Assembly (NCBI RefSeq): GCF_029369745.1
Contig: NZ_CP120210.1
Coordinates: 4,278,001-4,342,000 of the forward strand
Source: Amycolatopsis sp. QT-25
Lineage (GTDB): Bacteria > Actinomycetota > Actinomycetes > Mycobacteriales > Pseudonocardiaceae
Length of the DNA: 64,000 nucleotides
Reading direction: 5' to 3'
Under the pieces are notes generated by a model, which saw only the letters and a program-made list of their open reading frames with translations, did not search any database and had not been told where the DNA came from. Numbering within the stretch: position 1 is the stretch's first letter; every line of letters starts with the position of its first letter. The position numbers were made by a program, and so were the translations under genes. Shown in pieces: positions 31,597 through 38,548 of this stretch.

Positions 31597-32178
31597 TCAT
31601 GCCGAACGGCTGACGGCTTCCCAGGCCGCTTCGATCATCCGGAAGATCTCGTCCACCGCCGCCTCGGGATCGGCCGCTTCCCGGCCGACCGAATAGGCGT
31701 CGATCGCGAACCGCGCGATCGCGCGGCAGGCCGTCGTCGACCGGGACAGCTCCGGATCGGCCACGATGGCCGCCGCCAGGAATTCGGCGTGGCGCAGTCT
31801 CATCGAGTCCTCGTACTGCCGCAGCGCGGGTGATCCGTCGATCATGCGCCGGATCGGAGCGACGCCGTCCGCCGTGCAATGCCGCACCATCGCGTGGATT
31901 TCTCGGCGCAACGCGGGAATGAGCGGCTCTTGCGGTGCTCGTTCGGTGACCGCCCGCGTGAGACCTTGCTCGAAGTCCCCGTCGTGTTCGAACACCAGGG
32001 CCTCTTTCGAGGCGAAGTGGGAGAAAAGCGTGGTGACGGCGACGTCCGCCTCCTCGGCCACCTCGCGGATGCCCACCGCGTCGTAGCCGCGTTCCGAGAA
32101 GAGCCGGAGAGCGGTATCGGCGATCCTGTGGCGGGTCGCGGCCTTCTTTCGTTCACGACGCCCGGTCGGCACGGTCAT
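31597..32178 (-). CDS. TetR/AcrR family transcriptional regulator
   Basis: 193 residues. HTH: IADTALRLFSERGYDAVGIREVAEEADVAVTTLFSHFASKEALVFE (about 19-64), typical. Basic N-terminal arm GRRERKKAATRH. The C-terminal ligand domain is not diagnostic. Divergent from an NADP-dependent oxidoreductase with a perfect 15-bp palindrome between them, so it probably represses that gene in response to an electrophile or other small molecule. Confidence 0.9.
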   Translation of the reverse strand: MTVPTGRRERKKAATRHRIADTALRLFSERGYDAVGIREVAEEADVAVTTLFSHFASKEALVFEHDGDFEQGLTRAVTERAPQEPLIPALRREIHAMVRHCTADGVAPIRRMIDGSPALRQYEDSMRLRHAEFLAAAIVADPELSRSTTACRAIARFAIDAYSVGREAADPEAAVDEIFRMIEAAWEAVSRSA

Positions 32179-32219
32179 GCGCTGACGCTATCAGAACCAA
32201 AACAACAACGGTTTCAAAA

Positions 32220-32234
32220 CACTAACCGTTAGTG
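32220..32234. promoter_or_regulatory. TetR operator before the oxidoreductase
   Basis: CACTAAC-C-GTTAGTG, perfect 15-bp palindrome 14 bp before the oxidoreductase ATG. No ribosome site intervenes, so the transcript is probably leaderless and the operator would cover the promoter. Confidence 0.75.
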
Positions 32235-32248
32235 CTACGGTCGATCGC

Positions 32249-33142
32249 ATGAGGAAAGTGATCTTCACCGAGTTCGGCGGTCCGGAAGTCCTGAGGCTCG
32301 TGGACGCCGAGGCTCCACACGCGGGCCCAGGTCAGGTGCGCATCGCCGTGCGGGCGGCGGGAGTGAATCCGGTCGACTGGCGGGTGCGTGAAGGCCAGGT
32401 CCTCGGTGCCCATCCGACCGTGCTGCCGTCCGGGGTGGGCTTGGACGCCGCCGGCGTGGTGGACGAGATCGGCGAGGGTGTGGCCGATGTGGAGATCGGC
32501 GACTCGGTGTTCGGCGCGGGTTCGGACACCTACGCCGAGTTCGCCGTGCTGACGGCGTGGGCCGTGACGCCCGAAGGACTGACCTTCGCAGAGGCGGCCG
32601 GATATCCCTCCGTGGTCGAGACCGCCCTGCGTCTCATCCGCGAAGTCGGCGTACGACCCGGCGAAACGCTGCTGGTCAGTGGCGCGTCCGGCGGGGTCGG
32701 TTCGGCGGTGCTGCAGATCGCCCGCGAGCACGGCATCGCGGTGATCGGCACGGCGAGCGCCGCGAACCAGGACTATCTACGCGGTTTGGGAGCGGTCGCC
32801 ACGACCTACGGCGAAGGGTGGGTGGAGCGGGTGCGGCGGCTGGGCCGGGTCGACGCGGCTCTCGACCTGGCCGGGGCGGGTGTGCTCGCCGAACTGGTCG
32901 AATTGACCAGGGATCCGGGCAAGGTGCTCACCATCGCCGACCTCAGCGCGCCCCGGCTCGGCATCCGGTTCTCCGGGGTGGCGGGGAGCGTGCCGGACGC
33001 GCTGGCCGAAGCCGTCGACCTCATCTCACAGGGCAGGCTGCACATCCCAGTCGAGAAGTCCTACTCACTGGCCGATGCCGCGGCGGCCCATGTCGACAGC
33101 CACGCCGGGCACACGCGCGGCCGCCGGGTCATCGTCGTCTGA
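32249..33142 (+). CDS. NADP-dependent zinc-less medium-chain oxidoreductase (quinone reductase-like)
   Basis: 297 residues of the MDR superfamily, QOR-like branch. N-terminal catalytic half (1-115; VIFTEFGGPEVLRLVDAEAP, VNPVDWRVREG) and Rossmann half (about 120-265) with LLVSGASGGVGSAVLQIA (NADPH-binding AxxGxxG). Lacks the structural-zinc cysteines. Likely reduces quinones or enones. Its divergent TetR and close operator suggest induction by its substrate. Confidence 0.88.
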   Translation: MRKVIFTEFGGPEVLRLVDAEAPHAGPGQVRIAVRAAGVNPVDWRVREGQVLGAHPTVLPSGVGLDAAGVVDEIGEGVADVEIGDSVFGAGSDTYAEFAVLTAWAVTPEGLTFAEAAGYPSVVETALRLIREVGVRPGETLLVSGASGGVGSAVLQIAREHGIAVIGTASAANQDYLRGLGAVATTYGEGWVERVRRLGRVDAALDLAGAGVLAELVELTRDPGKVLTIADLSAPRLGIRFSGVAGSVPDALAEAVDLISQGRLHIPVEKSYSLADAAAAHVDSHAGHTRGRRVIVV

Positions 33143-33148
33143 ACCGGT

Positions 33149-33634
33149 TCAGGCGGTGGCGGCGGGAAGGACCACCACGCCGTCGTCATCGGCGTAGAGC
33201 GTGTCGCCGGGAGTGAAGGTGACTCCCCCGAAACCGACCGGGACGTCGACGGCACCGATGCCTGCCTTGGAACTCTTGCGCGGGTTGGTGCCGAGTGCCT
33301 TCACGCCGAGCGGGAGCCCGGCGAGCTCGGCGCTGTCGCGGACCGCGCCGTTGACGACCACGCCCGCCCAGCCGTTGTCCACGGCGGACTTCGCGATCAT
33401 GTCGCCGGTCAGCGCACTGTGCAGCGAGCCGCCGCCGTCGACCACCAGGACGCTTCCCTCACCGGGAGTGGCCAGCAGCTTCTTGACCAGGCCGTTGTCC
33501 TCGTGGCAGGAGACCGTCCGGATCGGGCCCGAGAACTTCCGGTGCCCGCCGAACTGGCGGAACTGGGTGTCGCAAACGCGCAACCGGTCGCCGTGTTCGT
33601 CGACGAGATCGGCGGTGGTGAAGGAATCGATCAC
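33149..33634 (-). CDS. rraA: RraA family protein (RNase E regulator / HMG-aldolase fold)
   Basis: 161 residues. Complete RraA-like fold: STADL-type start FTTADLVDEHG, CDTQFRQFGGHRKFSGPI, then VDNGWAGVVVNGAVRDSAEL with the Gly-rich turn and Arg-Asp pair (about 90-110) that in the aldolase branch bind metal and pyruvate, and TNPRKSSKAG. It could inhibit RNase E-type nucleases or act as an oxaloacetate decarboxylase/HMG aldolase; sequence alone does not separate these. It lies 13 bp after a TetR gene on the same strand. Confidence 0.88.
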   Translation of the reverse strand: MIDSFTTADLVDEHGDRLRVCDTQFRQFGGHRKFSGPIRTVSCHEDNGLVKKLLATPGEGSVLVVDGGGSLHSALTGDMIAKSAVDNGWAGVVVNGAVRDSAELAGLPLGVKALGTNPRKSSKAGIGAVDVPVGFGGVTFTPGDTLYADDDGVVVLPAATA

Positions 33635-33647
33635 GTGCCCGAGTTTC

Positions 33648-34247
33648 TCACGTCGCCGCGGGCGGGAACACCGAGTCCAGCACGTGGGTGAGGATGGCGG
33701 CGGGGTCGGCGGCCGGCGCGACCGCCTGACGCAGGGCGAGCCCGATGCCCAGAGCGCCCAACATCACTACGGCTTCCTGGAGCGGCAGGGCGGGTTCGAG
33801 GCGGAGCCGCAGCGCATGCTCGGCGAGCAGGGCGACGACCTCGTCGTCATGGCGCCGCTGGATGGCGGCGACGAGGGCGGCGGTTTCGGGCTGCTGCGCC
33901 GTCGCGGCGAGCACTTCCGCGGCCGCCGCGCTCCATTTGGCGGCGTCTTCGTCCACCACGTCGACGGGAGCCAAGGCCGCGATCACGTCTTCACGGCAGG
34001 TGGCGAGGGCAAGAGTTCTCCTCAGCTCTGCGAGGTGGCCTTCCGCGCCGGCTTCGACGATCGCCAGCCACAGCCCTTCTTTGCCGCCGAAGTGCTTGTA
34101 GACGGCGCCGCGGGTGTATCCGGCGTCGGCCGCGATCTCCTCGACCGTCGCCGCCAGGAAGCCGCGCCGCAGGAAGACCTGCCGTCCGGCCTCCAGGAGG
34201 TGTTCGTGGGTGCGCCGCTGCTGTTCGGCCCGGGTCAGCCTGGTCAT
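33648..34247 (-). CDS. TetR/AcrR family transcriptional regulator
   Basis: 199 residues from the ATG at 34247 (MTRLTRAEQQRRTHEHLLEAG); the frame could extend upstream but crosses the operator. HTH: FLRRGFLAATVEEIAADAGYTRGAVYKHFGGKEGL. The C-terminal region is Ala-rich. It may control itself, the small membrane protein gene divergent to it and rraA downstream. An imperfect palindrome CAGAACGTTTCTG sits 19 bp before its start. Confidence 0.9.
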   Translation of the reverse strand: MTRLTRAEQQRRTHEHLLEAGRQVFLRRGFLAATVEEIAADAGYTRGAVYKHFGGKEGLWLAIVEAGAEGHLAELRRTLALATCREDVIAALAPVDVVDEDAAKWSAAAAEVLAATAQQPETAALVAAIQRRHDDEVVALLAEHALRLRLEPALPLQEAVVMLGALGIGLALRQAVAPAADPAAILTHVLDSVFPPAAT

Positions 34248-34265
34248 CGCCCGCCAATTCAGTAA

Positions 34266-34278
34266 CAGAACGTTTCTG
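34266..34278. promoter_or_regulatory. Candidate TetR operator
   Basis: CAGAACGTTTCTG, a 13-bp palindrome apart from one mismatched pair, between the TetR start (34247) and the divergent small ORF (34309). Confidence 0.5.
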
Positions 34279-34308
34279 GATACACGATGATACTGTAGCG
34301 TCCGGTGC

Positions 34309-34545
34309 ATGGAGTTCCTGGCACCCGTCGCCGCGTTTCTCAGCCTTCCCCTCTTCCTGGCCGGGTTCGCGTGGTACGCGGCGCGCGCCCGCCGGGCCGG
34401 TGTCAGTCAGTCACTGCTGGCGCCGATCGAGGAAATCTGGGATCCGATCTCGTACAAGACCAACATCGAGATCCAGATCGAGGCCGAACGAAGTCCGGAG
34501 ACCCCCGCACCCGGAGACCCGCCGGAGCCGAAGTGGCGGCTGTAG
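34309..34545 (+). CDS. Small single-helix membrane protein
   Basis: 78 residues, unrecognised. Helix about 4-27 (LAPVAAFLSLPLFLAGFAWY), then a basic stop-transfer AARARR and a cytosolic tail rich in Glu and Pro (EIWDPISYKTNIEIQIEAER...PAPGDPPEPKW). Possibly leaderless, since the ATG follows directly on a GTAGCGT -10-like stretch. It is divergent from a TetR gene and may be its target. Confidence 0.55.
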   Translation: MEFLAPVAAFLSLPLFLAGFAWYAARARRAGVSQSLLAPIEEIWDPISYKTNIEIQIEAERSPETPAPGDPPEPKWRL

Positions 34546-34547
34546 CG

Positions 34548-34793
34548 TCAGTACCCGACGGTGAATTGCCGGTCCTCGCCCCGGATTCTCGAGGTCGTCC
34601 ACGACGGCGAGGGCGAGATCCTCCGCCGAGATCCCGGACGAACCGTCCTCCGCGGTGACGAGGCGATGGTCCGCCGCACCGGCGGCACGAACGCCGGTCG
34701 TCGATCACGAGACCGCCGGACGGTGACCGCAACGGCCCCGCGCCGCCGATCGGAGCCTGTCATTCCCGAAGCTCCGACAACGGCGATCTTCAC
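34548..34793 (-). pseudogene. Deleted and frameshifted NAD(P)-binding oxidoreductase
   Basis: Begins at a GTG overlapping the EamA stop (GTGA) with MKIAVVGASGMTGS, the start of an NmrA/atypical-SDR Rossmann fold. About 25 codons on it loses similarity. Near the end, one frame gives AEDLALAVVDDLENPG and a shifted frame gives RGEDRQFTVGY, the family's C-terminus. Roughly 120 central residues are missing. The former gene was the second of the eamA operon. Confidence 0.7.
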
Positions 34794-35692
34794 CGTACGA
34801 TGCCATTCTTTTCCGTCTGCGGCGTGCTTTGGCCTGCCACGATCGAGGCCAGGGCGAGGGCGAAACCGGCGAGCTGGACCGGGCCGAGCACCACCGCGCC
34901 GAGCACCGCGGCGACCATCGGCGAGAGCAGGCCGAGAACCGCGACCGAGGTGACCGGCAGGGACGTGATGCCGCGGAACCACAGGACGTAGGCGAGCAGG
35001 CCGCCGATCAGGCCGAGCCAGAGGTAACCGACAGCCGCGTTCAGGTCGATGGCGGGCGGCGCGCCTTCGACCACGAACGTCACCGGCACCAGGAACAACC
35101 CGCCCGCGGTCAACTGCCACGCGGCGAACGCGGTCGGCCCCACGTCGGCCGGGCGTCCCCACCGTTTCGTGAGCGTGACGCCGAGCGCCATGGTGCCGGC
35201 GCCCCCGAGTCCGACGACGACCCCGACCAGGTCGAAGTCCGCCGCGGGACCGATCACGACCAGGCCGACGCCCACCATCCCGACGATCCCCCAGGCGAAC
35301 CGCCACGCGGACGGGCTCTGCCGCAGCACCGCCACGGCGAGGATCGCGGCGAGGAGCGGCTGGGCGGCGCCGAGCGTGGCGGCGACCCCGCCGGGCAACC
35401 GTTCGGCGGCGACGAACAGCAGGGGGAAGAACGTCCCGATGTTGAGGACGCCGAGCGCCGCCGCCTTCAGCCACCACCTACCGCGCGGGAGAGTGCGGGT
35501 GATGGCGAGCGCGATCAGTCCCGCGGGCAAGGCGCGCATGAGTCCGGCGAACAGCGGATGCCCCGGCGGGAGGAGTTCGGTGGTGACCACGTAGGTCGTC
35601 CCCCAGACGACGGGAGCGAAGGCGGTCAGGGCGGTACCGAGAAGTCCGGCCGAGAGGGGGGTGGTCAGCGGTTTCACGCTTCTCAGCTTCAC
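34790..35692 (-). CDS. EamA/DMT-family transporter
   Basis: 300 residues, ten predicted helices in two EamA repeats (about 12-140 and 155-290). Motifs: ALTAFAPVVWGTTYVVTTELLPPGHPL, LFVAAERLPGGVAATLGAAQPLLAA (end of repeat 1) and GLLAYVLWFRGITSLPVTSVAVLGLLSPMVAAVLG (repeat 2). Such drug/metabolite transporters export amino acids, nucleosides or drugs. Divergent from a LysR gene, with a shared operator in the 64-bp gap, which suggests induction by the exported compound. Confidence 0.9.
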   Translation of the reverse strand: MKLRSVKPLTTPLSAGLLGTALTAFAPVVWGTTYVVTTELLPPGHPLFAGLMRALPAGLIALAITRTLPRGRWWLKAAALGVLNIGTFFPLLFVAAERLPGGVAATLGAAQPLLAAILAVAVLRQSPSAWRFAWGIVGMVGVGLVVIGPAADFDLVGVVVGLGGAGTMALGVTLTKRWGRPADVGPTAFAAWQLTAGGLFLVPVTFVVEGAPPAIDLNAAVGYLWLGLIGGLLAYVLWFRGITSLPVTSVAVLGLLSPMVAAVLGAVVLGPVQLAGFALALASIVAGQSTPQTEKNGIVR

Positions 35693-35733
35693 CGCGGCCC
35701 ATCAATGAGTCCAACACATGTTCGTCACTTGAT

Positions 35734-35752
35734 CCATCGTGATTCACGATGG
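35734..35752. promoter_or_regulatory. LysR-type operator
   Basis: CCATCGTG-ATT-CACGATGG, perfect 19-bp palindrome containing a T-N11-A core (TCGTGATTCACGA). It lies between divergent eamA and lysR starts and ends 4 bp before the lysR ATG. Confidence 0.75.
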
Positions 35753-35756
35753 GTGC

Positions 35757-36647
35757 ATGGAGCTTCAGCAGCTGCGGTACGTCCTGGCGGTGGCGGAGAC
35801 GAACAGCTTCACGCGCGCCGCGGAACGTTGTCTCGTCGTGCAGTCGGCGCTGAGTCACCAGATCGCGCGGCTGGAGCGTGAACTCGGCGCGCGGCTGTTC
35901 GAGCGCACGAGCCGCCGGGTGCGGCTGACCGCCGCGGGCGAAGCGTTCCTGCCCGCCGCCAGGCAATGTCTCGAAGCCGCGGAACGGGCCGGTTCGGAGG
36001 TCGCCGCGGCCGTCGGCGAGATCCGCGGACGGCTCACCGTCGGTGTCATCCCGACCGTCGCGGCGGTCGACGTCCCGGCGGCGCTGCACACGTTCCGCGG
36101 CCGGTACCCGCACGTCCGGATCGGGTTGCGGGTCGGGGCGAGCGAAAAGCTGGTGGAGCAGATCAAGGACGGGGCGATCGAGGTCGCGTTCCTCGGCCTC
36201 CCGGTGGCCGACCGGCCCCACGGCGTGGCCACCTGCGAGCTGGGTCATGACGAACTCGTCGCCGTGGTGCCGCCGGGACATCCTCTCGACGGCGAGTCCG
36301 AAGTGGACTTGGAGCGGCTTTCGACCGAGGTCTTCGTCGATTTCCCCGCCGGATCCGCGGGACGGGCCCAGACGGACCGGGCTTTCGCCGCGGCGGGGAT
36401 CACGCGGGAGGTGGCCTTCGAGGTGACGGCCGCCGATTTCATGGCGCGGCTCATCCACCAGGGTCTGGGCGTGGCGCTGCTGCCGTCGAAGTACGTGCCG
36501 AACCTGACCGACGTCGTCACCGTGCCGGTGCGGGACGCGCCCGTGCGGATCGAGCACCTCGTCTGGAACCGCTTCACGGTCACTCCGGCCGCGAAGGCGT
36601 TCCTGGCCGTGCTGGGCGTGGCACAGGTCGACGGTGCCGGTCCGTGA
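35757..36647 (+). CDS. LysR family transcriptional regulator
   Basis: 296 residues from ATG 35757. N-terminal HTH MELQQLRYVLAVAETNSFTRAAERCLVVQSALSHQIARLERELGARLFERTSR is textbook LysR. Periplasmic-binding-like effector domain about 90-290 (RLTVGVIPTVAAVDVPAAL; ELVAVVPPGHPL). Predicted to control the divergent eamA gene. Its last codons and stop TGA lie inside the family B palindrome at 36637-36697, so the terminator overlaps the coding end. Confidence 0.93.
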   Translation: MELQQLRYVLAVAETNSFTRAAERCLVVQSALSHQIARLERELGARLFERTSRRVRLTAAGEAFLPAARQCLEAAERAGSEVAAAVGEIRGRLTVGVIPTVAAVDVPAALHTFRGRYPHVRIGLRVGASEKLVEQIKDGAIEVAFLGLPVADRPHGVATCELGHDELVAVVPPGHPLDGESEVDLERLSTEVFVDFPAGSAGRAQTDRAFAAAGITREVAFEVTAADFMARLIHQGLGVALLPSKYVPNLTDVVTVPVRDAPVRIEHLVWNRFTVTPAAKAFLAVLGVAQVDGAGP

Positions 36648-36697
36648 AGGCCTCCTTGAGGGACCCTGGGTCCCTCAAGGAGGCCTTCACGGACCGG
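36637..36697. terminator. Family B perfect palindrome (copy 2), overlaps the lysR stop
   Basis: Sixty-one bases, 30-bp perfect arms beginning CCGGTCCGTGAAGGCC, one central base. The lysR stop codon (36645-36647) is in the left arm. Sits between convergent lysR and imine-reductase-like genes. Confidence 0.85.
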
Positions 36698-36719
36698 TGA
36701 TGCCTCCGTGATCAGGCGA

Positions 36720-37580
36720 CTACTCGCGACCTTCCTTGATGATCTCGTAAAGGCTGGTCCAGGAGCTGCGCCCGTGTCCTGCGGCGATCGCCCGGTCGTA
36801 GTGCGATTTGATCGCCTCCGGCAGGACTACGTCGATTCCGGCGTCCCGGCTCGCCTGTACGATGTGGTCGGCGGACGCGCCCATCATCGTCACGGACGCC
36901 TCGTCGCCGGGGTGTTCGCCCTTCTCGACCTGTTCCACGGCGGCTTCCAGGTAGAAGTCCATCATCGCGAAGTTGTCCTTGGCATAGGGGAGGAACTTCG
37001 CGATCGGCACTCCGGCCGAGCGGATGAGCGCACTCGCGTGCAGGAACACCGAGAGCGAGTTCAGGAAGATGTCCAGCTGCGCCTGGTAGAACAGCTGCGC
37101 CAGGCGGACGTCCTCGCCGAGGAAGTCCGGGCGTCCGATCAGCGCCAGGATCTCCCGGTACTTCTCGAACACGTCGTTGGGGCCGCTGTAGAAGACGTAC
37201 GCCTCTTCTTTACCCACCAGCATGGCCGGCACCATCACCCCACCCGCGATGAACCGCCCGCCCCGGGCCTCGACCCAGTCGGCGGCTTCGCGCGTCCTCT
37301 CCGGGGTGTCCGAGCTGAGGTTGACGATCACCTTGCCCGCCAACGCTTCCTCGGCCCTGCCGAGAATGTCGTACATCGCCGCGTAGTCGGTGAGACTCAG
37401 CAGCACCAGCTCCGACGCCGCCACCGCGTCCGCCGGCGTCTCGGCGCGCACCGCACCCGCGGCGACGAGGTCGTCCGCGCGGGCGGTGGTGCGGTTCCAG
37501 ACGGTCACGCCGTGGCCGTTCTCCAGCAGTACCCGGACCATGGCCTGTCCCATCGGGCCGAGCCCGATCAGTGTGATCAT
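36720..37580 (-). CDS. Imine reductase-like NAD(P)-dependent oxidoreductase (IRED 1)
   Basis: 286 residues, beta-hydroxyacid dehydrogenase superfamily. Rossmann GLGPMGQAMVRVL (6-18), VWNRT (NADPH-specificity loop), NLSSDTPERTREAADW (about 107-122) and an all-helical C-terminal half. At the presumed catalytic position it has LFYQAQLD, a Tyr; the other two IREDs in this window have Asp there (LHDIALL, AFDAALQD). In characterised IREDs these Tyr and Asp classes often differ in stereopreference. Follows IRED 2 by 9 bp; its ribosome site AAGGA overlaps the IRED 2 stop. Confidence 0.85.
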   Translation of the reverse strand: MITLIGLGPMGQAMVRVLLENGHGVTVWNRTTARADDLVAAGAVRAETPADAVAASELVLLSLTDYAAMYDILGRAEEALAGKVIVNLSSDTPERTREAADWVEARGGRFIAGGVMVPAMLVGKEEAYVFYSGPNDVFEKYREILALIGRPDFLGEDVRLAQLFYQAQLDIFLNSLSVFLHASALIRSAGVPIAKFLPYAKDNFAMMDFYLEAAVEQVEKGEHPGDEASVTMMGASADHIVQASRDAGIDVVLPEAIKSHYDRAIAAGHGRSSWTSLYEIIKEGRE

Positions 37581-37589
37581 CGTGTTTCC

Positions 37590-38465
37590 TTACTTCTTGA
37601 GGAGTTCGATGACGCCGATCAGGTCTTCGGCGCCGTGTCCGTCGGCGACTCGTTTGTCCATCAGTGGCTGGAGCGGCGTGAGCAACTCGGCACTGATGCC
37701 CTGCTCCTCCGCGGCCAGCGCCAGATTCGGGAAGCCGGCGGCCTGCATCCCGACGTTCGACACCACGTCGGTCAGGTAGTCGCCGTCGTCGATCTGCTCG
37801 GCCGCGCGCTCCAGGAAGCCGCTCATCGCGTCGATCCAGCTGCGGAGCAGCGGCGCGAATTCGCGCGCCTTGACCCCCGCCGAGCCGACGAGCGCGTACG
37901 CCTGGATGACGCCGATGATGTACCCGTACATCCCGCTGAGCAGCGCGATGTCGTGCAGTGGCGCCAGTCCGGGGTCGGCACCGAGGTAGTTCGCACCGCC
38001 GAAGGTGTCGAGGGCGGTGCGGGCCCGGCCGAAGACGGTGCCCGAACCGCTGTACAAGACGAACGCCGCGGGAGTGCCGATCATCGGCGGGACGGCCATG
38101 ATCCCGCCGTCCAGGTACTCCGCGCCCAGCTTCTCGGCCCAGGCGGCCATCTCGCGTGCCTGACCGGGGGTGCCGTTGGTGAGGTTGATCAGCTGCCGTC
38201 CGGCGAGTCCGGCCGCCACGGGGTCCAGGACCTCGTGCACCGAGTCGTAGTCGAGCAGGCAGGCGATCACGATGTCGTTCGCCGCGAGAGCCTCCGAGAT
38301 GGTCGAAGCGACCGAAGCTCCCTTCGCCGCCACCGCCTCGGCGCGGCTCGCGGTCCGGTTCCACGCGGTGACCGGATGCCCCGCGGCCAGTAGTGCCTTC
38401 ACGAGCGCGGTTCCCATCGCGCCCAGCCCCAGTACCGTCACCGGGGTCTTGCCGTGTTCGCTCAT
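37590..38465 (-). CDS. Imine reductase-like NAD(P)-dependent oxidoreductase (IRED 2)
   Basis: 291 residues. VLGLGAMGTALVKALLAAGHPVTAWNRT Rossmann start, NLTNGTPGQAREMAAWAEKLG, EYLDGGIMAVPPMIGTP, catalytic-position LHDIALLSGMYGY (Asp), and a helical C-terminal half ending ADGHGAEDLIGVIELLKK. First gene of the two-gene IRED operon and divergent from the AfsR-like regulator 83 bp away. Substrates would be cyclic imines or iminium ions; the natural one is unknown. Confidence 0.85.
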   Translation of the reverse strand: MSEHGKTPVTVLGLGAMGTALVKALLAAGHPVTAWNRTASRAEAVAAKGASVASTISEALAANDIVIACLLDYDSVHEVLDPVAAGLAGRQLINLTNGTPGQAREMAAWAEKLGAEYLDGGIMAVPPMIGTPAAFVLYSGSGTVFGRARTALDTFGGANYLGADPGLAPLHDIALLSGMYGYIIGVIQAYALVGSAGVKAREFAPLLRSWIDAMSGFLERAAEQIDDGDYLTDVVSNVGMQAAGFPNLALAAEEQGISAELLTPLQPLMDKRVADGHGAEDLIGVIELLKK

Positions 38466-38548
38466 GGGACCACCGTGACGGCGCCCGCGCACGGATCGCT
38501 GCGGGTCCGCGCACGGTCTTGTCGGTGGTCCGCGCTAACGTCGGTTTC

